Below, in pieces: positions 26,638-34,309 of a DNA stretch of 64,000 bases. A program made the position numbers and the translations under genes. The stretch lies in contig NZ_JAFCJE010000011.1 of the NCBI RefSeq assembly GCF_018131185.1, positions 62,001 through 126,000 of the forward strand, written 5' to 3'. The DNA comes from Bradyrhizobium diazoefficiens (lineage in GTDB: Bacteria; Pseudomonadota; Alphaproteobacteria; Rhizobiales; Xanthobacteraceae). Positions within the stretch are counted from its first letter, which is position 1; the number at the start of each line of letters is the position of its first letter. The notes beneath the pieces were generated by a model. That model was not told the origin of the DNA. It made no database searches and saw nothing but the letters and a program-made list of their open reading frames with translations.

Positions 26638-26674
26638 TGTATACAGTGGTATCCAGAGTATACAATGGTATGCA
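26638..26674. promoter_or_regulatory. Two GntR-type operators in gntR/prpF divergent region
   Basis: TGTATAC-AGTG-GTATCCA (26638-26655) and AGTATAC-AATG-GTATGCA (26657-26674) are 19 bases apart. On the leftward strand TTGTAT (26665-26660), a 16-base spacer and TATACA (26643-26638) could be the gntR promoter. The second site ends immediately before the ATG at 26675. Four sites in two pairs, one pair per target promoter, make a coherent operator set. Confidence 0.6.
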
Positions 26675-27865
26675 ATGGATCGCTCGATGCCCCAGAACAA
26701 GCTCAAGGCGACTTTCATGCGCGGCGGCACCTCGAAGGCCGTCGTGTTCAACAGACAGGACCTGCCAGCAGATCCCGCGCTCTGGGATCCGATCTTCCTG
26801 GCAGTTATGGGCTCGCCCGACCCCAACGGCCGCCAATTGGACGGCATGGGCGGCGGGCTGTCGTCGCTGTCGAAGGTCTGCGTGGTCGGCGCGCCGACGC
26901 GCCCCGATGCCGACATCGATTATACGTTCGCGCAGATCGAGGTGAAGCGTGCCGCGGTCGATTACAGCGCCAATTGCGGCAACATGTCTTCGGCGATGGG
27001 CCCGTTTGCTGTCAGCGAAGGCCTGGTGAGCGCGCCCGCGAACGGCGAAGCGGTCGTGCGCGTTCACAACACCAACACCGGCAAGATCATCGTCGCGCGC
27101 TTCCCCATGACTGACGGTGAGGTCGAGATCGACGGCGACATGACGATCGACGGCGTCGGCGGACAGGGAGCACCGGTCCGGCTCGAATTCGTCGATCCCG
27201 GCGGCACAAGGACCGGACGCCTGCTCCCGACTGGACGCGCCTGCGATCAATTCGAGATCGCTGGTCTCGGCACGATCGAAGCCTCGCTGGTCGACGCCGC
27301 CAACCCCTGCGTCTTCGTCGCGGCAAATTCGGTCGGCAAGGCAGGCGACGAAATGCCTGATACGCTCGAGAGCGATCCGGTCTTCCTCGCGACGATGGAA
27401 GCAATACGATGCGCGGCCTCGGTGGCGATGGGCCTCGCGCCCGATGTCGCGGCCGCCGCAAAGATCCCGAGCGTGCCCAAGGTTGCGATGATCGTGTCGC
27501 CCAGGCAGATGACGACCTTGTCGGGACGACACCTGCAGCCTTCGGAGATCTCGCTCGGTATCCGGATGATCTCGATCGGCCAGCCGCATCGCGCAGTGCC
27601 GATCACCGGTGCTACCTGCCTTGCGATCGCGGTCCGCATCAAGGGCACGTTGGCAAACCGGTTGGCCCGCGCCGGCGATGGCCCGATCACCATCGCCCAT
27701 CCCTCCGGCACGACAGTGGTCGATGCAGCGGTCGAACATGCCGACGACCCCGCGAAGGCCCGCGCCATTCATGGCGCGGTCTATCGCACCGCGCGGCGAC
27801 TGTTCGAGGGCAACGTGTTCTATCGAACCGCCAAGGCGACCGCGCAGGCGCGGCGCAGCGCATGA
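26675..27865 (+). CDS. prpF: PrpF-family isomerase (2-methylaconitate / methylitaconate isomerase type)
   Basis: A 396-residue PrpF-family protein with the diaminopimelate-epimerase-like double fold. Diagnostic segments are LKATFMRGGTSKAVVF at the N-terminus, GSPDPNGRQLDGMGGGLSSL, VDYSANCGNMSSAMGPFAV (Cys of the active site) and ISIGQPHRAVPITGATCLA. Relatives isomerise 2-methylaconitate, 4-oxalomesaconate or 3-methylitaconate. Starts at 26633, 26675 and 26687 are in frame. 26675 is preferred because the upstream part consists of the two operator repeats and the family has only ~11 residues before ATxMRGG. It is followed by the PrpB gene 21 bases later. Confidence 0.88.
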   Translation: MDRSMPQNKLKATFMRGGTSKAVVFNRQDLPADPALWDPIFLAVMGSPDPNGRQLDGMGGGLSSLSKVCVVGAPTRPDADIDYTFAQIEVKRAAVDYSANCGNMSSAMGPFAVSEGLVSAPANGEAVVRVHNTNTGKIIVARFPMTDGEVEIDGDMTIDGVGGQGAPVRLEFVDPGGTRTGRLLPTGRACDQFEIAGLGTIEASLVDAANPCVFVAANSVGKAGDEMPDTLESDPVFLATMEAIRCAASVAMGLAPDVAAAAKIPSVPKVAMIVSPRQMTTLSGRHLQPSEISLGIRMISIGQPHRAVPITGATCLAIAVRIKGTLANRLARAGDGPITIAHPSGTTVVDAAVEHADDPAKARAIHGAVYRTARRLFEGNVFYRTAKATAQARRSA

Positions 27866-27886
27866 TCTGATCCGGAGCCCTGAACG

Positions 27887-28810
27887 ATGACTTATCTGGT
27901 TGCCGCCGAACTTCCCCGCGAATCCGCCGCCCAGCGCTTTCGGGCGCTGTTGAAGCAGCCCGGCATTCTGCAACTGCCGGGCGCTCACAACGGCATGGCG
28001 GCGCTGCAGGCCAAGGCGGCGGGCTTCGAGGCGCTCTATCTGTCGGGCGCGGCCATGACCGCATCGATGGGCTTACCCGATCTCGGCATCATCACCGTGG
28101 ACGAAGTCGCTTTCTTCGTTCGCCAGATCACCCGCGCGTCGGGACTTCCGCTGCTCGTCGACGCCGACACCGGCTACGGCGAGACACTGAACGTGATGCA
28201 TGCGACCCGAGTCTTCGAGGACGCAGGCGCGGCCGCTCTTCATCTGGAAGACCAGATCCTGCCCAAGAAATGCGGCCATCTGAACGACAAGAAGATTGCC
28301 GACCCGCACGACATGTCGGCCAAGGTCGCGGCGGCAGCGAAAGCGCGGCGCGACCTCGTGATCATCGCCAGGACCGATGCCGCAGCAAGCGAGGGCCTCG
28401 ACGGCGCGGTCGCCCGCGCAAAGCTCTACATGGAGGCGGGCGCCGATGCGATCTTTCCGGAGGCGCTCAACACCGCCGAGATGTTTCGCGCTTTTGCCGA
28501 GCGCATGCCGGGCGTGCCGCTGCTCGCCAACATGACGGAGTTCGGTAAGACGCCGTTCTTCACGGCCGCAGAGTTCGAGGCAATGGGCTATGCCATGGTG
28601 ATCTGGCCGGTCTCTTCCTTGCGGATGGCCAACAAGGCACAAGCCGAGCTTTACGCAGCGATCTCGCGGGATGGCGGTACGCACAAGGTCATCGATCGGA
28701 TGCAGACGCGCGCGGAGCTGTACGCAACGATTGGACTGCGCGATTACGAAGCGTTGGATTCTTCGATCGTTCAGACAATCATTCCGACGGGCATGCCTCA
28801 ACGCAAATGA
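27887..28810 (+). CDS. prpB: Isocitrate lyase/PEP mutase family lyase (methylisocitrate lyase type)
   Basis: A 307-residue TIM-barrel lyase. The catalytic loop is EDQILPKKCGHLNDKK (normally KRCGH; here KKCGH), the Mg-binding region is LLVDADTGYGE, and IIARTDAAASEGLDGAVARA matches methylisocitrate lyase. The family cleaves 2-methylisocitrate or 2,3-dimethylmalate to pyruvate plus a second acid. Together with PrpF it forms the rightward operon. No PrpC (methylcitrate synthase) is visible, so a standard propionate cycle is not encoded here. Confidence 0.87.
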   Translation: MTYLVAAELPRESAAQRFRALLKQPGILQLPGAHNGMAALQAKAAGFEALYLSGAAMTASMGLPDLGIITVDEVAFFVRQITRASGLPLLVDADTGYGETLNVMHATRVFEDAGAAALHLEDQILPKKCGHLNDKKIADPHDMSAKVAAAAKARRDLVIIARTDAAASEGLDGAVARAKLYMEAGADAIFPEALNTAEMFRAFAERMPGVPLLANMTEFGKTPFFTAAEFEAMGYAMVIWPVSSLRMANKAQAELYAAISRDGGTHKVIDRMQTRAELYATIGLRDYEALDSSIVQTIIPTGMPQRK

Positions 28811-28831
28811 CAATCTCGCTCCTTTGGCAAT

Positions 28832-29152
28832 TCAAGCTCGTCGTGACGTCCATGCGCGCCAGTCGACCGGCGTGGAATAGCCGTTGGGCACGCGGCCGGA
28901 GGCGTCCGATTTGTCCGGAATCATATAGGCCGAGGACCCCACGCCATCTCCGAGACTTTCTGTCGGCGCAAGGACGGCGAAGAATGGGCGCACGAGATGG
29001 AGCGCAACCTTGACCACAATGGATCGTCCAAACCACGGTGGTGTGGACAGTTCGCACGCCTTGCCGGTAGACTTGTCTACCAGATCGCAATTGGCTGGAT
29101 CGGAGCCAAGCTGACACACCTTTAAGCGCCTCGGGAATCGGCTCTGCCGCAA
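28832..29152 (-). CDS. Unrecognised small ORF, possible gene remnant
   Basis: A 106-residue reading frame on the minus strand within the 28811-29750 interval that otherwise lacks a clear gene. It has protein-like composition (CQLGSDPANCDLVDKSTGKA, then FGRSIVVKVALHLVRPFFAV), two Cys-Asn/Asp-rich turns and no family match that I know. No good ribosome-binding site precedes the first possible start, so it may be the 3' remnant of a longer gene. Confidence 0.3.
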   Translation of the reverse strand: MRQSRFPRRLKVCQLGSDPANCDLVDKSTGKACELSTPPWFGRSIVVKVALHLVRPFFAVLAPTESLGDGVGSSAYMIPDKSDASGRVPNGYSTPVDWRAWTSRRA

Positions 29153-29184
29153 CTAGCGGCGATATTCGAGCCCAAACAACGATC

Positions 29185-29673
29185 TTACCGAGCCGTTTTG
29201 CGCAAGCGCTCTTCCGAAATCGAGACGATTGCCGGCAGAGAAAGGCAACGGCGACCGCTTTTTCGGGCTGAAGAGCGCCGGAACGTAAAATTGCAGATCA
29301 CACTATCGAGACTCTCGCTGACGTCGCGCACGCGACGTCCATGAAAATCCATCCACCTCTCGATCCGGCGTACGCCGGGCCGTCCCAGGCCCGGCTGTGC
29401 AAGAAGCTCGGCCTTGGTATGGAGCGACGCAATCTCGAGGAGATAGTTCATGCGCGTGAGCGGCTCTCGGCCGATCAGCGCCGCGAGCGGGCTGTGAACC
29501 AATATGACTGCAATTCGCTCCGGCAAATGGCTGTGGCTTTGCTCGAAGGCTTTCCTCACGGTCAGTTCCACGCGGACCTGTATCCATTCCAAAGATCGTT
29601 CTAAGAACACCTCTAGCAGAGCCGTCGGACTCTGTCCCGGCTGTACACGCCCCGGTTGATACTGATTAGACAA
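29185..29673 (-). CDS. Hypothetical protein with RNA-polymerase alpha-CTD-like helices
   Basis: A frame of up to 162 residues from a TTG at 29673. Residues ~73-112 (LTRMNYLLEIASLHTKAELL, then AQPGLGRPGVRRIERWM) resemble the helix-hairpin-helix of the RNA polymerase alpha C-terminal domain (…TxAELLxxPNxGRKSLxEI…). The last ~45 residues look random, and no clear ribosome-binding site is present, so it may be degraded. Function is unknown. Confidence 0.4.
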   Translation of the reverse strand: MSNQYQPGRVQPGQSPTALLEVFLERSLEWIQVRVELTVRKAFEQSHSHLPERIAVILVHSPLAALIGREPLTRMNYLLEIASLHTKAELLAQPGLGRPGVRRIERWMDFHGRRVRDVSESLDSVICNFTFRRSSARKSGRRCLSLPAIVSISEERLRKTAR

Positions 29674-29750
29674 GTTCTAGACCACGGATGCTTTAGGTCG
29701 CGTCGCGCTGCTCGCAAGCGGAACCGCCGCGCTTGGCCGAGCGCGCCGGG

Positions 29751-31049
29751 CTAAGCGATGAGCTCCCGGCGCGCTATGGTCGACAGCAACGACTCCGCAA
29801 TCTCTTGCGACCGCACGGCAATCACCGAGAGCAGCGTATCGCTCAGGCCGTGGGAGGATTCCGAATAGCCCTGGAGGTGGATCTGCGGCCTGAACGCCGG
29901 GCTAGTCACGAGCCTGTAGTTGCGATCGAGTGCTGCATCGCGGATGTAGCGGCGGAGCGGCTCGAGAAACCCATGCGGCGTTTCCCTGTCGTATCCCGTC
30001 GCCAGGATGACGGCGTCATAGCTCGAACGACGACTTTCGCCGCGAAACTTGTCGACCACGCCGATCTCAATGCCATCCGGTCCCGCATCCACATTCGTAA
30101 TCTCGCTGCGGGGGCGCAACACGATCCTTTCGTCACCGCCGACGCGCTGCTGGTAGAGCAACCGATAGAGTTGGTCCAGCAGGTCGGAATCGACCACGGC
30201 ATAGTTCGTGTTCCGAAAGTTGCGGACGATTGCGTCTCGCCGCTCGGCTGGCTGCGTGTAGACGAAGTCGGTAAAGCCCGGATTGAAGATCTCGTTGACG
30301 AACGGACTGCTGTCGGACGGCTTGAGAGCATGGCCGCGGAAGATCAGATCGATGTTCGCTTCGGGACATCGGCCATGGAGATCGACCGTCACCTCGGTCG
30401 CGCTCTGTCCGCCGCCGACGATGGCCACACGCGCGGCCCCGCTGCGCGGGACGACCCGCTCGATCAAGTCGAGATAGCGGCTGGAATGCAGCAGCCTGCG
30501 GTCGTCGGCGGCCTTGGCAAACACCTGCGGGATATAGGGCTGGCCTCCCACCGCGACCACGAGGTTTCGTGCGAGGCGCACGGTCTCTCCGCCCGCCAGT
30601 GAGCGTGAATGCACGCGCAATGACGTCACCATTTGCCCGGCCGTCACCGGCTCGACGGCAACGATCGTTTCGCCGTAGGCGGCCTGCGACTTGAAATGGC
30701 CTGCGACCCATTGGAGGTAATCGTTGAACTCGACCCGGCTCGGATAGAACGTCCGGCAATTAATGAAATCCAGCAAGCGGCCGCGCTTGTGCAGGTAATT
30801 CACGAAGGTGAAAGGACTGGTCGGATCGCGCAAGGAGACCAGATCCTTGAGAAACGATATCTGCATGTCGCTGCCCGGAAGCAGCATGCCGCCGTGCCAG
30901 GTGAAGTGCGGCTGCTTCTCCACGAACAGCGGCGCGCATTTCAGCCGCGAACGCTTCGCGCATTCGTCCAACGCGATGACGAGCGCGAGGTTGGAAGGTC
31001 CGAATCCGACACCGATGACGTCGTGCTCGATTGCAAGTTGATGGGACAT
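29751..31049 (-). CDS. pvdA: L-ornithine N5-monooxygenase (PvdA/SidA family)
   Basis: A 432-residue flavin N-hydroxylase. FAD motif VIGVGFGPSNLALVIAL (~11-27), the family signature QISFLKDLVSLRDPTSPFTF (~63-82), NADPH motif VAIVGGGQSATEV (~208-220) and the late ATGY motif VILATGYDRETP are all present. The family hydroxylates the side-chain amine of ornithine (PvdA, SidA) or lysine (IucD); the signature is closest to ornithine enzymes as I recall them. It makes the N-hydroxy group for hydroxamate ligands. It ends the leftward mini-operon exporter - acyltransferase - hydroxylase. Confidence 0.9.
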   Translation of the reverse strand: MSHQLAIEHDVIGVGFGPSNLALVIALDECAKRSRLKCAPLFVEKQPHFTWHGGMLLPGSDMQISFLKDLVSLRDPTSPFTFVNYLHKRGRLLDFINCRTFYPSRVEFNDYLQWVAGHFKSQAAYGETIVAVEPVTAGQMVTSLRVHSRSLAGGETVRLARNLVVAVGGQPYIPQVFAKAADDRRLLHSSRYLDLIERVVPRSGAARVAIVGGGQSATEVTVDLHGRCPEANIDLIFRGHALKPSDSSPFVNEIFNPGFTDFVYTQPAERRDAIVRNFRNTNYAVVDSDLLDQLYRLLYQQRVGGDERIVLRPRSEITNVDAGPDGIEIGVVDKFRGESRRSSYDAVILATGYDRETPHGFLEPLRRYIRDAALDRNYRLVTSPAFRPQIHLQGYSESSHGLSDTLLSVIAVRSQEIAESLLSTIARRELIA

Positions 31050-31071
31050 GAAGCTGCGCTCCGCTCGCGCT

Positions 31072-32133
31072 TTAGGACGAGACCGCTGGGTCGGAGGCCG
31101 CCGGAAGCCAGAGCCGATCGCCGAAGAAGCGTTCGCGCAACAGCATCACAAGGGTCGCCCGCTTGTGGGGAAATTCGAAATTCTTGATCTTGGCAAAGCC
31201 CGAACGCTCGAGATTGCGAAGCTGCTGGGAATGCGCCGCCGCCGGCTCGCCGACGATCCGCTGCGTGCGGCAATCGTCGAGGAACATGTAGTGCATCAAC
31301 GATGGCAGCCACGCACTGATGTAGCGTCCCCCGCGGAAGGCGTCCTCGCCCACGACCACGTGCCACCCCCGGTCATAGTCGTCCGCATCATAAAACGGTG
31401 CGATGCGATTCTCCTTGGCCCAATAGAGCTCGAAATAGCCGAACGCCTCGTCGCCGAAGCAGCCGATCAGCGGCAGCATGTGAGGATCGGCTAGGATGCC
31501 GGCCAGATATCGTCGATGCTTGTCGAGATCGCCTGCCTCGTTCCAGAACGCATCGACGCGGGGGTCATTCATCCAGCGATGCAGCAGATGAAGATCGTTC
31601 TCGAGATCGGCCACGCGAAAGGAGATGGTCTGCGACAGCCAGGGGATGTAGCGGCCGTAGACTTTTCCCGTCGGCTTGGGAGCGCGCCGCGGATGCCGCC
31701 GACCGTCCGTCATGACATGCAGTTGCGGCCATGACGGTCGTCCAGGATTCACCAGCCAATTGTCCCGACGCTGCATGATCAGTTCGGGAAGCAAGAGCAA
31801 TTGATCCTCGGACCTGATGGCCAGACCGCCATCCGTCAGTTCCCGCGCAAGCGATGCTCCATCACCGAGATCTAAAACGAGCCGATCAACACCCCGCCGC
31901 CAGGCGAACAGCGCTTCGGCCGACGCCGAAACGGCCCGTACCGCGAGCTCGCGGTCGTCAGAGGCGTTGAGGACCTCGAGGTGATCGACGCGCTCTCGAA
32001 GGCGCAGCTCCAACGCCGTCACGTCGTCGGCAACGACGCGAAGCCGATCGCCATCCTGCAAAACGGTCAGAGCGGAATATGGGCCAACCGGGAACGCACG
32101 AGGTCCGGTCCCGGAATCCGAAGCCTTGTTCAT
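31072..32133 (-). CDS. N-hydroxyornithine-type acyltransferase (IucB/MbtK GNAT family)
   Basis: A 353-residue protein with a C-terminal siderophore GNAT domain (~165-350): LHRWMNDPRVDAFWNEAGDL, GCFGDEAFGYFELYWAKENR, IAPFYDADDYDRGWHVVVGE and AFRGGRYISAWL are typical of IucB/RhbD/VbsA-type enzymes. It should transfer an acyl group from CoA to the hydroxylamine made by the neighbouring hydroxylase, completing the hydroxamate. The N-terminal ~160 residues are a non-catalytic extension common in this family. ATG 32133 gives MNKASDSGTG and is preferred over an upstream TTG. It lies 22 bases before the hydroxylase gene. Confidence 0.87.
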   Translation of the reverse strand: MNKASDSGTGPRAFPVGPYSALTVLQDGDRLRVVADDVTALELRLRERVDHLEVLNASDDRELAVRAVSASAEALFAWRRGVDRLVLDLGDGASLARELTDGGLAIRSEDQLLLLPELIMQRRDNWLVNPGRPSWPQLHVMTDGRRHPRRAPKPTGKVYGRYIPWLSQTISFRVADLENDLHLLHRWMNDPRVDAFWNEAGDLDKHRRYLAGILADPHMLPLIGCFGDEAFGYFELYWAKENRIAPFYDADDYDRGWHVVVGEDAFRGGRYISAWLPSLMHYMFLDDCRTQRIVGEPAAAHSQQLRNLERSGFAKIKNFEFPHKRATLVMLLRERFFGDRLWLPAASDPAVSS

Positions 32134-32214
32134 CCGGCCCTCGCATTTCAATCATCGCTGACGCGTGGTGTAGATCACTCGCGTACAGGCTGACAAGAAA
32201 TGGGCGCACACGTA

Positions 32215-32234
32215 GATTAGATTCTCTACAAATC
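32215..32234. promoter_or_regulatory. Candidate regulatory inverted repeat upstream of acyltransferase gene
   Basis: GATTAG-N8-CAAATC (core TAGATTCTCTA) lies ~80 bases upstream of the acyltransferase start, in the 175-base gap after the exporter gene. Its AT-rich TAGA/TCTA core loosely resembles Irr ICE-type iron-control sites (TTAGAA…TTCTAA), but the match is poor. Confidence 0.25.
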
Positions 32235-32308
32235 TGACAACCTGTCGCAAAGCGATCGATGTCGTCGCCCGCATGCGAGAGAAGCGCCCGCGCCTTGCCA
32301 CAATATGT

Positions 32309-34006
32309 CTAAAGAGGTGCATCGGTTGGAACTGCGGAGGCTCTCGCGACGTTATCCGCCTTCGCCTCACTTGCGACGATCTTGCCCTCGCGCAGCCGCA
32401 CGAGATGATCAGCAATCCCGAAATAGCGATCGTCATGCGAAATCACGATGATGGTCTTTCCGAGACGCTTCAGGTCGGGTAGCAGCTCCGTGTAGAAGAT
32501 GTGCCGGAACGCCGGATCCTGATCGGCGGCCCACTCGTCAAACACGAGAACGGGTCGTTCCTCGAGCCATGCATTCATCAGGGCCAATCGCTTGCGCTGT
32601 CCGGTCGACAGATCCGTCGTTGTAAACACACCGTTCTCGACGGAGACCTTGTGCGCGACCTCCAACCGCTGGAGGTAACGTTCCGCGACATCTGGAACCA
32701 CGCCTTCTCCACGGATGAGATCCTCGAACAGATAGTAGTCGGAAAAGATAGTCGTGAAGAGCTGGCGGTAGTCGTCACGCGTCTCCGTCAGGACAGGTGC
32801 GCCGTCACGTAGCAGGGTGCCGCCGTGCGGAGCATATAGACCCAGCAACAGCTTGATGAGGGTCGTCTTCCCACTGCCGTTCTGTCCCACGATGAAGACG
32901 ATGTCCCCCTGCCGGATGCGCAGATCGACCGGCCCGAGGACAAAGGGCTCACTGCCCGCCACGGCGCGAAAGGCATAGGTCACGCCGCGGAGCTCGATGG
33001 ATTCGATCGAAGACTTGCCCGGCGCAGCGGGGGAAGTGACCAGCAAATCGTGCTCGGGCGTCGAGAACTGCTCGGCAAGCTCCACAATGCGTCGCATCGC
33101 CACCTGGGCGCGGCCAAGCGCAGGCAGGATACCGATGACCTGATCGATGGGTCCGCGCATATAGAGCAGCACCAGCACGAAACCGCTGGACACCGCGGCG
33201 GGACTGTCCGGCCACAGAAAAGGACGCAAGGTCAGCGCTACGCCGATTACGACAAAAAACAGCATCGTCCCGAACGCCCGGGCCGTCACGAACAGATTGA
33301 TCGACTTGATCTGCACCGAGCTGATCCGATCGACGGTCTGCTGGAGTTGCTCGACATAGACGCGCAGGCGCCGGACCCGATTGAGACGCAGCTCCTTGGC
33401 GCCTTCGGCGATCGCCCGGTACTGCTTGTGCAGCTGATCCTCCGAATCGCGCGCGACGTTGAAGCCATGGACGCCACGGGTTCTTGCATAGCCATGCGCC
33501 AGCGATCCCAGGACGATGACGACTCCCGTGATCAGGAACAGCGGCCACGACAGCACCGCCAGGTAAACCATGCAGCCGAGTGCGATCACGAGCGACACGA
33601 AGAAGGACGAGAAGAAGAACGCGAAATCGCTGATCGTATCCACGTCCTGCGTGAGAACCGGAATCAGACGGTGCGTGCGGTAGATTTCAAGCTGATCGAT
33701 CGGCGCCGCCAGGATCCTGGCGGCCAGCGACTTGCGAAGCTCGGCGATGATCCGCTGTCCGACGTAATTGGCGCTGATATCGGCACCGATAGAACCGATC
33801 AGGATCAGGAGGCACAGGCCGGCGAATGCGAAAAGCAGCGTGACGACGTCGGCCTGCGTGGCATAGAGCCCTTGATTAACGACCGCGAGCAACGCCGCGA
33901 CGCTGGCGCCGCCAATTATACCCAGAACGACACCGCCAAGCACGAGCACCCAATAGGGCCGCAGGAGGTGCAGGATCTGCGCCGTCAAGCCGTTTCGTGA
34001 ATTCAT
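32309..34006 (-). CDS. Cyclic-peptide/siderophore export ABC transporter (PvdE/SyrD family)
   Basis: A 565-residue fused membrane-ATPase half-transporter. The N-terminal ~310 residues have six membrane spans beginning YWVLVLGGVVLGIIGGASVA. The ATPase shows Walker A VGQNGSGKTTLIKLL (~385), signature DLSTGQRKRLAL and the family-typical Walker B VLVFDEWAADQDP, then ISHDDRYF. This DEWAADQDP pattern marks cyclic peptide exporters such as PvdE, which moves the siderophore precursor to the periplasm. ATG 34006 (MNSRNGLTAQIL) is chosen; a longer frame is possible but lacks family similarity. Confidence 0.9.
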   Translation of the reverse strand: MNSRNGLTAQILHLLRPYWVLVLGGVVLGIIGGASVAALLAVVNQGLYATQADVVTLLFAFAGLCLLILIGSIGADISANYVGQRIIAELRKSLAARILAAPIDQLEIYRTHRLIPVLTQDVDTISDFAFFFSSFFVSLVIALGCMVYLAVLSWPLFLITGVVIVLGSLAHGYARTRGVHGFNVARDSEDQLHKQYRAIAEGAKELRLNRVRRLRVYVEQLQQTVDRISSVQIKSINLFVTARAFGTMLFFVVIGVALTLRPFLWPDSPAAVSSGFVLVLLYMRGPIDQVIGILPALGRAQVAMRRIVELAEQFSTPEHDLLVTSPAAPGKSSIESIELRGVTYAFRAVAGSEPFVLGPVDLRIRQGDIVFIVGQNGSGKTTLIKLLLGLYAPHGGTLLRDGAPVLTETRDDYRQLFTTIFSDYYLFEDLIRGEGVVPDVAERYLQRLEVAHKVSVENGVFTTTDLSTGQRKRLALMNAWLEERPVLVFDEWAADQDPAFRHIFYTELLPDLKRLGKTIIVISHDDRYFGIADHLVRLREGKIVASEAKADNVARASAVPTDAPL

Positions 34007-34309
34007 GACGAGAGCCGCGCTGGAGGGATCTGAAGCGAACCTGCATAGGCAGTCGCAATCACGACAAGCCGTGCCGATGTGATGCGAATACATGATGGCG
34101 GCGCCGCAACTCCAGCGCTTATTTTCTCTGTTCTTTCGATGGATTCTAATTTGGGATCGGCAATGCCTTTAATATGATGGCGGTAGTACCGCTTTTGCAT
34201 CGCAGCCGGCGAGCGAATAGGATATCGATCCAGCGCCATGCCAGGCCGCGACATCCGGACATCGAAGCGCTTGTAAGCCGGCATTGGACAGGCCCGGCGG
34301 AGACTAACT
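34007..34309. other. Divergent promoter region, exporter / siderophore-interacting protein
   Basis: This AT-richer 303-base gap separates the leftward exporter operon from the rightward SIP-FhuC operon and must hold two promoters. I see AT-rich tracts (TTATTTTCTCTG, GGATTCTAATTTGG, CTTTAATATGATGG) but no convincing Fur, RirA or Irr site. Confidence 0.5.

Noticed and set aside
26633..26674. ATG 26633 as the prpF start
   Set aside because: The 14 extra codons would consist of the two operator repeats and are not conserved in the family's N-terminus as I know it; kept only as an alternative.
26360..27988. 542-codon minus-strand frame opposite prpF
   Set aside because: Low-complexity Arg/Ala composition and full overlap with the clearly coding PrpF gene.
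34007..34309. Fur, Irr or RirA boxes in the exporter/SIP divergent region
   Set aside because: AT-rich stretches are present but none has the arms or spacing of known consensus sites.
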